A stretch of 64,000 bases of DNA from contig USHV01000011.1 in assembly GCA_900554695.1 (NCBI GenBank), forward strand, positions 1-64,000, in the 5' to 3' direction. The notes under the pieces were generated by a model. That model worked only from the letters and a program-made list of their open reading frames with translations, did no database searches and had not been told where the DNA came from. Both the position numbers and the translations under genes were made by a program. The stretch is from an uncultured Prevotella sp. (GTDB lineage Bacteria > Bacteroidota > Bacteroidia > Bacteroidales > Bacteroidaceae). Positions 25,731 to 34,193 of this stretch are shown here, piece after piece (within the stretch, counting starts at the first letter, position 1; each line of letters begins with the position of its first letter).

Positions 25731-27893
25731 TTATTCTACCTTGACAGATATTTCTCTCAGATCCTCATCTGCAGAAGAATTACCTACTAATAATCTGTAT
25801 GTCCCCGGAACAACACACATAGTATTTGTTTCGTCATTCCAAAGTTCAAATGTATTGCGTGGCAGAGAGATGCGCACATCAACCGTTTTTCCTGCCTTCA
25901 CCTTAACACGTTTGAATCCGCGAAGTGTCTTCCGCGGCCCCGCAGTATCCTTAGGGTTGCGCACATACACCTGCACCACCTCGTCGCCGTCACGCTCACC
26001 TGTGTTCTTCACTTTCACGGTCAGCGTTCCGTTCTTATACTTCGGCTTGCCTATCTCGAATGTTGTGTAGCTGAGTCCGTAACCGAACGGATACAACGGT
26101 TTGCCGGTGAAATATCTATAAGTGCGATTCTTCATGTGATAGTCCTCATAATCAGGCAGTTGCGACGTACTTGCATAGAACGTGACAGGCAATTTTCCAC
26201 CCGGATTGTAGTCACCGAACAGTACGTCGGCAACAGCTGTTCCGGCCTGCTCGCCTCCATACCACGCCTGCAATATGGCGTTTGTGTTGCCTTGTTCAGC
26301 CGTCAGAGCCACCGCACTTCCCGAACAGTTTACGAACACCACCTTCTTGCCGGCATCCTTCAATGCCTTCACAAGTTCGCTCTGTGCAGCCGGAAGTTCT
26401 ATCGTCAGACGGTCGCCGCCCTTGAATCCGGGCTCCTCCACCTGCAATTCCTCTCCTTCCAGACGTGGCGATATACCGCCAACAAATACCACGACATCGG
26501 CATCGCCCACCAGACCGGCCACGTTTCCGGCGTTCACCTTATCATTATTATGCAGATATCCGCAACCATCTATGAGCCGTGCCGACGGTGCTTTTGCCTT
26601 TATTCCCTGCCAAATAGTGACCGTCGAAAGCGGGAATCCGTTATAATTTCCCCACAACATTGTCGAATCGTTGGCGTTAGGACCGAGCACGGCTATCTTC
26701 ATCCCGCTCTTTTTCAACGGCAGAATGCCGTCGTTGTTCAGCAGCGTCATAGTCTGTCGCGCCATGTCGGCGGCAAGCTGCCGGTGCTCCTTGCACGCCA
26801 CGATGCTCATAGGCAGTCTGGTCCACTCCACAAGCGCGTCATCGTCAAAGTCTCCAAGTTCGAAACGGGCTTTCAACAGACGTTTCAACGAAGTGTCGAT
26901 ATTCTTTTCGCTCACCTTTCCCTGCTTCAAGGCCTCGCCCAACGAGCGGTAGTCGCTTCCACATTCAAGGTCGGTGCCCGTCACCAAAGCACGTGCACTG
27001 GCGTCGCTCTGGGTCTTAGAAAAACCATGTCCCCACGACTGCCAGAAGTCGCTCACCGCTCCGCAGTCGCTCGTCACAAGTCCCTTAAATCCCCATTCTC
27101 CACGCAATATCTGCTGCAGATAGCGTGTGTTGCCACAGCACGGTTCGCCGTCAATGCGCTGATAGGCGCACATCACTTCCTTCACTCCGCCGTCAACCAC
27201 AAGCGACTTGAACGCCGGCAGATAGGTCTCCCACAGGTCGCGCGCCGGCAGATCCTCCACATTGAAACGGTGGCGGCTCCATTCCGGACCGCTGTGCACG
27301 GCAAAATGCTTTGCACAAGCCAGCAGTTTCATATACTTGTGCTTCGGTTTGCTGCCGTCCGGAGCATAGTCGTCGCCCTGCAGTCCGCGCACCACGGCCA
27401 GTCCCATGCGCGACGTCAGATAAGGATCTTCGCCGTATGTCTCCTGCCCGCGTCCCCAACGCGGATCGCGGAATATGTTTATATTTGGTGTCCAGAACGA
27501 CAGTCCGCGATACTGTTCCATCGTGTTCGTGCGCTTGGCCTCGGCATTCTTGGCGCGCGCCTCGTCGCTCGTCGCACAGAAAACCTTATATACCAGTTCG
27601 TCGTTCCACGACGCAGCCATGCCTATTGTCACCGGAAACACCGTGGCCGTACCGTTGCGCGCCACTCCGTGCAACGCCTCGTTCCACCACTCGAACTGCG
27701 GTATTCCGAGCCTCGGTATGGCCGGCGAATTGTTCATCATAAGCGATATTTTCTCCTCCACCGTGAGGCGTGAGCACAGGTCTTCGGCACGTTCTTCAGG
27801 CGTGAGGTTCGCATTCTGATAAGGAAGAAGCTGCGCGCACACCGACATCGGCATGGCTACAAAAAGCAAAGCTATCAGTTTTTTCGTTTGCAT
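25731..27893 (-). CDS. Secreted glycoside hydrolase family 3 (beta-glucosidase/beta-xylosidase type)
   Basis: This exported enzyme trims beta-linked glucose or xylose from oligosaccharides. The 720-residue product has a signal peptide ending at CAQ (residue 21). The N-terminal GH3 barrel has WWNEALHGVAR, DPRWGRGQETYGEDPY, KHFAVHSGPE and the nucleophile motif VTSDCGAV. The C-terminal alpha/beta domain has VGGISPRLEGEE, and a fibronectin-III-like domain ends the protein. Several motifs resemble Prevotella xylosidases, but substrate cannot be fixed. The PA14 insertion found in longer relatives is absent. The frame extends upstream to 27932; MQTKKL at 27893 is chosen for its signal peptide. Confidence 0.93.
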   Translation of the reverse strand: MQTKKLIALLFVAMPMSVCAQLLPYQNANLTPEERAEDLCSRLTVEEKISLMMNNSPAIPRLGIPQFEWWNEALHGVARNGTATVFPVTIGMAASWNDELVYKVFCATSDEARAKNAEAKRTNTMEQYRGLSFWTPNINIFRDPRWGRGQETYGEDPYLTSRMGLAVVRGLQGDDYAPDGSKPKHKYMKLLACAKHFAVHSGPEWSRHRFNVEDLPARDLWETYLPAFKSLVVDGGVKEVMCAYQRIDGEPCCGNTRYLQQILRGEWGFKGLVTSDCGAVSDFWQSWGHGFSKTQSDASARALVTGTDLECGSDYRSLGEALKQGKVSEKNIDTSLKRLLKARFELGDFDDDALVEWTRLPMSIVACKEHRQLAADMARQTMTLLNNDGILPLKKSGMKIAVLGPNANDSTMLWGNYNGFPLSTVTIWQGIKAKAPSARLIDGCGYLHNNDKVNAGNVAGLVGDADVVVFVGGISPRLEGEELQVEEPGFKGGDRLTIELPAAQSELVKALKDAGKKVVFVNCSGSAVALTAEQGNTNAILQAWYGGEQAGTAVADVLFGDYNPGGKLPVTFYASTSQLPDYEDYHMKNRTYRYFTGKPLYPFGYGLSYTTFEIGKPKYKNGTLTVKVKNTGERDGDEVVQVYVRNPKDTAGPRKTLRGFKRVKVKAGKTVDVRISLPRNTFELWNDETNTMCVVPGTYRLLVGNSSADEDLREISVKVE

Positions 27894-27946
27894 GACGGGT
27901 ATTGTTTTAATAAGAGTTAGTGTAATATACAAGTGCTAAGATAATA

Positions 27947-28007
27947 AAAAAAACAATAACACGGAATAAAAACACCCATCAATCGTGGTTTATGTTTTTA
28001 TTCCGTG
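27947..28007 (-). terminator. Terminator after the nuclease gene
   Basis: A 14-bp stem (CACGGAATAAAAAC with its complement, 27960-27973 and 27994-28007) is followed on the minus strand by a long T-rich run. It separates the nuclease from the GH3 gene. Confidence 0.8.
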
Positions 28008-28054
28008 CTATATATAATGCACGATAGGAATATGCTATACAACGCACTCCCCTT

Positions 28055-28897
28055 CTACTGCCATTCGTCAAGGTCTGCCGTGGCTTCCACCGCCTTCTCC
28101 ACATCGTCCGGAAGCGACTGGAAGAAGTCGAAACCTGTGATGCGCTCCACCTCGTCAACGCTGTTCACATAGTCACCTTTCGGCCGGTTGCCGTCCCCGT
28201 TCTTATATATAAAACCTATGGCTTTAGGCGTGCCACGCATGCAAAGCACCACCTTGAAGAAGGCTTCCGGCACAACCACCTTGTGTTTTCCGATGGTTTT
28301 GTGACGTCCTTTATAAAGAACCGGACCACAGACTATGTATATGTCGCCATTCTCACGCGCCCAATTGCGGCACGCATTCTCCATCTCGTTCCAGTCGCCA
28401 CGATTGAGTCCGGGCGCCTGAGGGCAGATGTTCGTGAACAGGAACGACTGACGCATGGCCTCACTATCCCATTTGTTGTCGCCCGCCGGGCACATGTGAC
28501 CACGGTCGTAGCGTGAGTTGTAATAGTCCCAATCGTCGGCACGCGGCGTCGGCACATCCTCATCCTCCATAAAGTCGATGCCCTTGCGGCTGTGACTGCC
28601 CTTAGTGTGCTCGGCCGTAAGATGCCATGCCACCCAGTTTGGCAGCTTTGTATTCTTATTATATGACGTGACATATCCTGTGCGTTCAAGTATCATCGAC
28701 GGCACCGAGTCGGGAGTCACGACACGAAGCAAATCGTCCCCACCCTCCGCCTGCTCACGCGGAGCCTGATTCTCACTGGCAACCGCACCTGCGATGGCCT
28801 TCAACGTGGCGGCACGATGGCGCATGGCATCCGAGCACGACGCCGACATTGTGAGCGCGGCAAGCGCAAGGCCTGCATAAAGAAGTCTTGTTCTCAT
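28055..28897 (-). CDS. Secreted DNA/RNA non-specific endonuclease (lipoprotein)
   Basis: The 280-residue product is a beta-beta-alpha-metal nuclease of the NucA/Serratia type. The catalytic DRGH motif lies in YDRGHMCPAGDN near residue 130, followed by an asparagine-containing NICPQ segment and NRGDWNEME, as in the family. An N-terminal hydrophobic segment ends in a lipobox (MSAS-Cys, Cys22), so it is probably lipid-anchored outside the cytoplasm. It likely degrades extracellular nucleic acid for nutrients. No immunity gene is evident beside it. Confidence 0.92.
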   Translation of the reverse strand: MRTRLLYAGLALAALTMSASCSDAMRHRAATLKAIAGAVASENQAPREQAEGGDDLLRVVTPDSVPSMILERTGYVTSYNKNTKLPNWVAWHLTAEHTKGSHSRKGIDFMEDEDVPTPRADDWDYYNSRYDRGHMCPAGDNKWDSEAMRQSFLFTNICPQAPGLNRGDWNEMENACRNWARENGDIYIVCGPVLYKGRHKTIGKHKVVVPEAFFKVVLCMRGTPKAIGFIYKNGDGNRPKGDYVNSVDEVERITGFDFFQSLPDDVEKAVEATADLDEWQ

Positions 28898-29006
28898 AGT
28901 TCTTTTTATTATAATAGAATAATATTTTTCTTTTTATCAGATTATATTTTCATATGATAGGAATCACCTTTCTGTCACGATCAGATGATCTTTTCATTAT
29001 AATCGA

Positions 29007-29044
29007 ATCACCGCCTGCGTATATGCGCAGACGGTGTTTTATTT
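29007..29044 (-). terminator. Hairpin after the FetB-like gene
   Basis: CACCGCCTGCG (29009-29019) pairs with CGCAGACGGTG (29026-29036) around a short loop. The single mismatch becomes a G-U pair only in minus-strand RNA, which fits transcription from the FetB-like gene. T runs are stronger on the plus side, so the assignment is uncertain. Confidence 0.45.
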
Positions 29045-29089
29045 TTCAGTGTCGTAATAACGTGAATTTAACCATCCACGACACGGCTT

Positions 29090-29938
29090 TCAATTCTCCT
29101 CAACCTCATCGGCAGCCTCCTGAGCGACGGTTTCCTGCGCAGCGGAAGGCTCTTTATCGTCTGCCTTGCGAAGCATGTTCAGACGACTGTATTCATCGAA
29201 CATATACTTGCGTGTGAGTATCACGGCAAGCAGCACCGACATGACCGAGACGCAAAACGCGGCAGCCATGACCAGCAACTGGAACGCTGCGGCCTCTATT
29301 GCTCCCTGTCCGCACATTATCATTGTCCACATCATCACCGGAGCAGTGCCCACAACTACCGTCGCCATCTGCGAGAGTCCCGGCATAACGGCCTTCTCAA
29401 GGGCACGGCGCACGAACGTATCGAGGGCTTCGGCGTGTGTCGCTCCGTTGCCGAGGAGATAGAAATAGAGCTGGTTGTGATGACGCAGCCCGTCATAATA
29501 TGCCGAAAGCGAGTCGGAGCACGCAGTTATGGCAGTGCCCGAAAGTATGCCGACGATAGGCAGGAAGAAGCGCGGACTGACGAGCGCACCTGTGCCGAGC
29601 GTCACAAGCAGAAGCCACGCCGACACCACAATGACCGACACAGCCACAGCCGCCACGACCGGAACGAACAGCACACGCAGGCTAAGACGCGAGCGAAGTA
29701 TGGCCGACACCGACGCCAGCACGATGAGCACCAGAGCGAACAGAAGGCTCATAGCCACGCTGCCGTCCTTCTGAAGCATATACATCACGAAGCCCATAAT
29801 GCCGACATAAATCACCATCCGGAAAATGGCAGACAGCGCGCGACCTACCGATATGCGCAGCCCGTATCTGTACATAGCCACTAACGGCAGTACCAGAAGC
29901 AGCATTCCAAGCAGAAATCCTATTAATGTTATGTTCAT
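29090..29938 (-). CDS. FetB/YbbM-like ABC transporter permease (UPF0014)
   Basis: The 282-residue product is an integral membrane protein with about seven hydrophobic helices. Family features are the FLPIVGILSGTAITACSDSL-type segment and RRALEKAVMPGLSQMATV, which resemble E. coli FetB (YbbM). That protein works with FetA in iron homeostasis and resistance to oxidative stress; whether iron is the substrate here is not shown. A charged C-terminal tail rich in Glu follows the last helix. The partner ATPase gene lies directly upstream, 21 bases away. Confidence 0.88.
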   Translation of the reverse strand: MNITLIGFLLGMLLLVLPLVAMYRYGLRISVGRALSAIFRMVIYVGIMGFVMYMLQKDGSVAMSLLFALVLIVLASVSAILRSRLSLRVLFVPVVAAVAVSVIVVSAWLLLVTLGTGALVSPRFFLPIVGILSGTAITACSDSLSAYYDGLRHHNQLYFYLLGNGATHAEALDTFVRRALEKAVMPGLSQMATVVVGTAPVMMWTMIMCGQGAIEAAAFQLLVMAAAFCVSVMSVLLAVILTRKYMFDEYSRLNMLRKADDKEPSAAQETVAQEAADEVEEN

Positions 29939-29959
29939 TTTCTTGTTTTTTCTAAATGT

Positions 29960-30586
29960 TCAAACGCCCAGTTCTATCTTTCTGTCGCACATCCCGGCAA
30001 GGGCGGCATCGCCGGTGGCAAGCAGAACAGTATGGCCCGACGAGGCAAGAGAGCGCAGATAGGCCATGACGACCGACTGAGCCTCGCTATTGAGACCCGC
30101 AAACGGTTCGTCGAGAAGGATGTTCTTTCTGTCCACCACTCCTGCCACCGAAATCATCATACGGCGTAAGGCCGACTCGCCTGCCTCCTCCAATGGTTTG
30201 TCGTAAAGGGCTACATCGAGCGCCAGACGCTTCCACTCATAGAACAGTTTTTTGCGCGCATAAGTGAGATCGGTATTCACACGCAGATCGGTCAGCGACT
30301 CGAACAGCTCCGAGAAGTTGCCCACGCAGAGGCGCAGATCCTGCGGCACATACAGCATATCGGCTCTGAAAAGCGCAGCCGTCAAGGGTAATATGGCCTC
30401 ACAATCGACAGACACATAGCCGGAAGTCAAAGGCTGGAAACCGAGAAAAGCCCTTATGAGCGACGTTTTGCCGCAGCCGTGAGGTCCGGTTACGGCCGTC
30501 AGACCACCGTCAGCCGTACAGAACGACAGACCGCGGAACAGCTGCTTTCCTCCTACAGTGATTGCACCATCCTTTATTTCGAGCAT
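29960..30586 (-). CDS. FetA/YbbL-like ABC transporter ATP-binding protein, degenerate motifs
   Basis: The 208-residue product is a short ABC ATPase paired with the permease downstream. Walker A is GPHGCGKTS (34-42) and Walker B with its Glu is NILLDEP (155-161). The signature position reads AGESA (135-139) instead of LSGGQ/E, and the H-loop position reads TGD (191-193) with no histidine. The Q-loop VPQD is present. The protein therefore may bind ATP but hydrolyse it slowly or differently. MLEIKDG at 30586 is the start; the frame extends upstream to 30652 without family character. Confidence 0.85.
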   Translation of the reverse strand: MLEIKDGAITVGGKQLFRGLSFCTADGGLTAVTGPHGCGKTSLIRAFLGFQPLTSGYVSVDCEAILPLTAALFRADMLYVPQDLRLCVGNFSELFESLTDLRVNTDLTYARKKLFYEWKRLALDVALYDKPLEEAGESALRRMMISVAGVVDRKNILLDEPFAGLNSEAQSVVMAYLRSLASSGHTVLLATGDAALAGMCDRKIELGV

Positions 30587-31000
30587 AAGCGTTATTCTAA
30601 AACCAATGAAAAAGAGCCTCACAGTCAAGCCGGCGCAAGAAAAACCATCCACGACAAGCCGGCTGCACGGCCGTAATCAACCATAATTCTATTGCAAACA
30701 TACAAAATTATCATGTCACATCCAACTTTTGATACTGTTTTTTTTTATGACATAAGAAACACAACAGGATGCCCGGAACGCCACATATTGAACGAAATTT
30801 AGCGGACAAAAACCGTACATCCGTCTATTTTCAAAAGCGAAAAGACACGGTATAAATTCTTCACGAAACGGAAAATTATACGCCTCCACGGGGCGAACAG
30901 AGTGATACGAAACGGCGCTTACAGCACGGGAAAACAATTATTGCACAATGATGGTGACAAGATTACTTGATGAAAAATCCGTTCTGTCAAGACAATATAT

Positions 31001-31632
31001 TCATGTTAGTGTAATAATAAATTCATAGTGTCACAACCGGTAAATAATTATTGCAAGACGAGTTAATACTTCCGGCTCGTACGACAAACACTTTCCTTAT
31101 CTTTTCTAACACAAGATATCAGCGTTTTACGAGAAAACTAAAAGGAATAACTTACAATTTTTCTTGACTAAATTTTGACAAAATATTTTCTCAAAAGAGG
31201 TGTAAATGAATGTTAAATCAGAAATATCGAAGGCCATTTCACAGCATACCGGGCTTTGATATACCCTATATCGTAGTCTGAAAAAATATGTTCCGCGTTC
31301 TGATATTGCCCGTTTTGGCTTGCGATAAAGCCCATATCAGGGTGCGATATGGTGCTTTTCGGCCCCTGAAATGGGCCATTTCGCATGACGAAATGGTGCA
31401 TATTGCAACGCAGGAAAATATCCCTTAAATGCAAATCGTTGATATTCAATATATTATATTATCCTCTTATATCTCGCGTATTTTCGTCCAAGGGAAAGTC
31501 TGTTCGCAAATACGCGCTTATTTTTCGGGGTAGAACGGAAAACTGAGGCAGGAAAATCAAAATCCGATTACAATCTGTAAGTTGTCCGTCAAGGTTTCAT
31601 TTCAGCAGAAAAATCAACACTTATTATTTATT
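31001..31632. repeat. Full-length intergenic repeat element, copy B (inverted relative to copy A)
   Basis: The reverse complement of this segment aligns with 2966-3597 from end to end. Landmarks in reverse order are the tail (31001-31080), TTGACAAAATATTTTCTC (near 31174), the 22-bp array (31261-31414), the dyad arms CGCGTATTTTCG (31475-31486) and CGCAAATACGCG (31505-31516), and a shared end with AAATCAACACTTATT near 31610. It lies in the 1.3-kb gap between the FetA-like gene and the terminator of the PpiD-like gene. The rest of that gap holds no recognised gene. Confidence 0.8.
31261..31414. repeat. 22-bp mosaic array B (7 units)
   Basis: Seven uninterrupted 22-base units align without gaps with the reverse complement of array A. 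The block 31342-31366 is the exception: it matches array A (3229-3253) only when read in the opposite orientation. A TGAAATGGGCCATTTCG near-palindrome is at 31367-31383, and CCATTTCG/CGAAATGG arms recur at its right end. Confidence 0.85.
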
Positions 31633-31814
31633 GAAAGTTGCACTTTCATGAATGCAAATTCCTTTCGATTTCTACAGAACCATGATAAGACACACTCAAC
31701 AACAGACTATGCGAAAAATAGAAAAGCGTGAATCGTCGCAGGATGGACAGAAGATACGGATGCTATAAGAAAGGCATGGCATGGCACGAAAGCCATACAG
31801 ACAGCGGATAGACA

Positions 31815-31855
31815 ACAAAAAAGTCTCCGCAGGAAATATCTGCGGAGACTTTCTT
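31815..31855 (-). terminator. Terminator after the PpiD-like gene
   Basis: AAAGTCTCCGCA pairs perfectly with TGCGGAGACTTT around a short loop; on the minus strand a T run follows. Confidence 0.85.
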
Positions 31856-31878
31856 ATGTTGATATTACAATGTTTCTA

Positions 31879-34020
31879 TTAGAAGAAGAGGTAGCGATTG
31901 TCAACTACATTAGCCTTGAGATAAAGCTCGTTCATGAAGTTGCCTGCCCACTGCAGTGCCTTCTGGTGCAGAGTGCTGAGAGTTGCCTTCTCGTTGTACT
32001 TGCCCGGACGCATCTTCTTGTCGATAACCTGGAATACGTAAACTCCGGCCTCACCCTTAACAGGTTTTGCAGAGAACTTGCCTTTTGCAGTAGCAGCAAC
32101 GGCACCGCTGAGTGCCTGCTCGCTTGCGCCTACAGAAGGAATGAATGCCGGTGAGTTGAATGTAACCTGATTTACAACTGAAACGGTGGCACCCTTAGCC
32201 TTAGCTTCGTTCACGCTCTTCACGCCCTTAGCCTTGGCCATGAGCATCTCAGCCTTCTTGTCCTTGAGCAGCTCGCTCTTGACATACTCCTTAACCTGCT
32301 CGTCGTCGAGTGTGCGGTATCCTTTCTTGTGAATCTTGTCTATAACGGCAATCAGCAGATGGTCGTTATCACCACATTCATACATTGGAGATACATCGCC
32401 TTCCTTAGCATCGAACACCCATTTGAGTGCCTCGCGTGTGCTGCGTACGCCTGCAACGTCGTGCTCAGCTGTTGTGATGTTCTTGCGGTCGAGCACTGTG
32501 TAACCGTTCTTCTTTGCGTTCTTGAGAAGGCTCTCAGAAGTAGGATTAGCACTGATGAATGCGCTGAACTTGTTGTATGCAGCTGAATATGTGTCGCGAG
32601 AGAAGTCTATATTACGCTTGATGACTGCTGCCACGTACTTGTTAATCATAGCCTTGCGGTCAACAACCTGCATGATGACGCTTCCCTGTGTGAGCTTGAG
32701 GCTCTTCAGTTCGTTCACCGGAGCGGTGTTGAGAGTAGTGATATAGTTCTTTGTGTCCTTATCCATTGACGGAGCGTTCTGATACTGACGTGTTGTCAAC
32801 CAGAACTTCTCGCCTGTCTGACCGTACTTCTTTGCGATGAGCTCGAAGTCGCCACCGGCTTTCAGTGCATTGTAGATAGAGTCGGTACGCTGCTGTATAT
32901 CAGCCGCATCCTTACCACCTACCTGAATCTGACGCAACTGGATTGAGTCAGGAAGCTGCTGCTTGGAAACGAGCTTGATAAGGTTCAGAGTGTTGTCAAT
33001 CTTGTTTGCTATTACCTTTGATGTGCTGCCCACTGCGATGGAATCGAGACGGCCGGCGATGTCATACGGGAAAGCGTCCTTAGAAACAGGAACACCGAGG
33101 TATGCTATTTGCGACATGCTCTTGCGCACTACGTCTGTAGGATCGGCTGCAGCAGCGAGTTCCTTAGCGTAGCCATTGAATTCCTTCTCAAGAGCGGCGC
33201 GGTCTTTGGCAGACGCTGTAACCTTAACATCGATGTACTTGATGTCGCGGCTCTCAACATACTGTCTGAAACGCTCCTTCAGTTCGTTGTATTTTGCATT
33301 CAGGTCAGAATCGTTATACTTCAGCTTGCTGTCCTGTATGCTTGAGTATGGGAACACAGCGAGGTTGAGCTTGCTTTCCTCATTGTCCTCCTTGTAGGCC
33401 ATCTTAGCTACGACCTTGTTTGAGATGAGGCACTGAGCGAAAAGATTCTGATATTTCTGGGTGAGCAACTGCTGGCGCAGACTCTTCTCGATGAATGTCC
33501 AGTACTTGTACATCGGCTCGTACTGTGCTGCCACCTGAGGATTTGTTGACTTCTGTGTCTTGTAATCAGCGATGAATTTCTTGAGCGAGTTGGCATCGAA
33601 ACGACCAGTCTGCTGATTGACGAACGGTGTGCTCATGAGCATCGGGTTTGTTCCCTCGTTGAGCACATTCTGCATTTCTGCGTCTGTCACAGTAAGACCG
33701 AGCTTCTTTGTCTCGTTCTCGATAATCTTGCTCTGAACGTATGTGTTCCACACCATGTCTTTCACACGGTTCATCTGGTCGTCGTTCAGATTTTCAGTAC
33801 CCTGCTGCATCTTTATCACTTCCGTGTACTCATCAACAAGGGCCTGGAATTCTTGAATATTGATTTTCTCTCCTAAAACTTCACCCACCTGCTGGCGCTT
33901 GTCGTTCTGTGACGTTTCACAAGAACGGAAGAACTCTTCGGCGATGAATGCAAAAAGGCCCAGACCGATAATACATATCAGCAGGACACCTTTGCTTCTG
34001 ATTTTTCCTAATACTGCCAT
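31879..34020 (-). CDS. PpiD-like periplasmic peptidyl-prolyl isomerase, membrane-anchored
   Basis: This foldase helps newly exported proteins fold in the periplasm. The 713-residue product has an N-terminal membrane anchor (about 10-28) and a SurA-type N-terminal helical domain. A parvulin-like region near residues 340-440 follows (for example IQLRQIQVG, a divergent form of the parvulin start), and a second region before the C-terminus. The parvulin motif is weak, so catalytic activity is uncertain, as in many Bacteroidota homologues. It is the last gene of a run of envelope genes reading leftward. Confidence 0.88.
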   Translation of the reverse strand: MAVLGKIRSKGVLLICIIGLGLFAFIAEEFFRSCETSQNDKRQQVGEVLGEKINIQEFQALVDEYTEVIKMQQGTENLNDDQMNRVKDMVWNTYVQSKIIENETKKLGLTVTDAEMQNVLNEGTNPMLMSTPFVNQQTGRFDANSLKKFIADYKTQKSTNPQVAAQYEPMYKYWTFIEKSLRQQLLTQKYQNLFAQCLISNKVVAKMAYKEDNEESKLNLAVFPYSSIQDSKLKYNDSDLNAKYNELKERFRQYVESRDIKYIDVKVTASAKDRAALEKEFNGYAKELAAAADPTDVVRKSMSQIAYLGVPVSKDAFPYDIAGRLDSIAVGSTSKVIANKIDNTLNLIKLVSKQQLPDSIQLRQIQVGGKDAADIQQRTDSIYNALKAGGDFELIAKKYGQTGEKFWLTTRQYQNAPSMDKDTKNYITTLNTAPVNELKSLKLTQGSVIMQVVDRKAMINKYVAAVIKRNIDFSRDTYSAAYNKFSAFISANPTSESLLKNAKKNGYTVLDRKNITTAEHDVAGVRSTREALKWVFDAKEGDVSPMYECGDNDHLLIAVIDKIHKKGYRTLDDEQVKEYVKSELLKDKKAEMLMAKAKGVKSVNEAKAKGATVSVVNQVTFNSPAFIPSVGASEQALSGAVAATAKGKFSAKPVKGEAGVYVFQVIDKKMRPGKYNEKATLSTLHQKALQWAGNFMNELYLKANVVDNRYLFF

Positions 34021-34077
34021 TACTTTTGATTATTTATTATTTTTATTGTTTTCTCATAATCTGAAACGCTGACTTAT

Positions 34078-34148
34078 GTGCTGTATATACAAAAGGTTCG
34101 TAGGTAGCCGACATATACAGCACAGTCTGCGAAATGCGCACAAAAATA
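34078..34148 (-). promoter_or_regulatory. Promoter box and hairpin leader before the PpiD-like gene
   Basis: TATTTTTG at 34141-34148 (minus) fits the -7 box. Between it and the ATG an 11-bp stem (34078-34088 with 34113-34123, arms GTGCTGTATAT/ATATACAGCAC) would form in the leader. The hairpin lacks a good T tail on this strand, so it is more likely a leader structure than the terminator of the upstream gene. Confidence 0.4.
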
Positions 34149-34193
34149 CTAAATTATTGTCAAACAATGGAACATTTCGTATAAAATTTATTT

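Noticed and set aside
26136..27773. 545-residue plus-strand frame opposite the GH3 gene
   Set aside because: The minus strand encodes a complete GH3 enzyme with signal peptide and catalytic motifs; the opposite frame is a shadow caused by codon bias.
28055..28897. Toxin of a contact-dependent or T6SS system
   Set aside because: The nuclease has a lipoprotein signal and no delivery domain, and no immunity gene is beside it.
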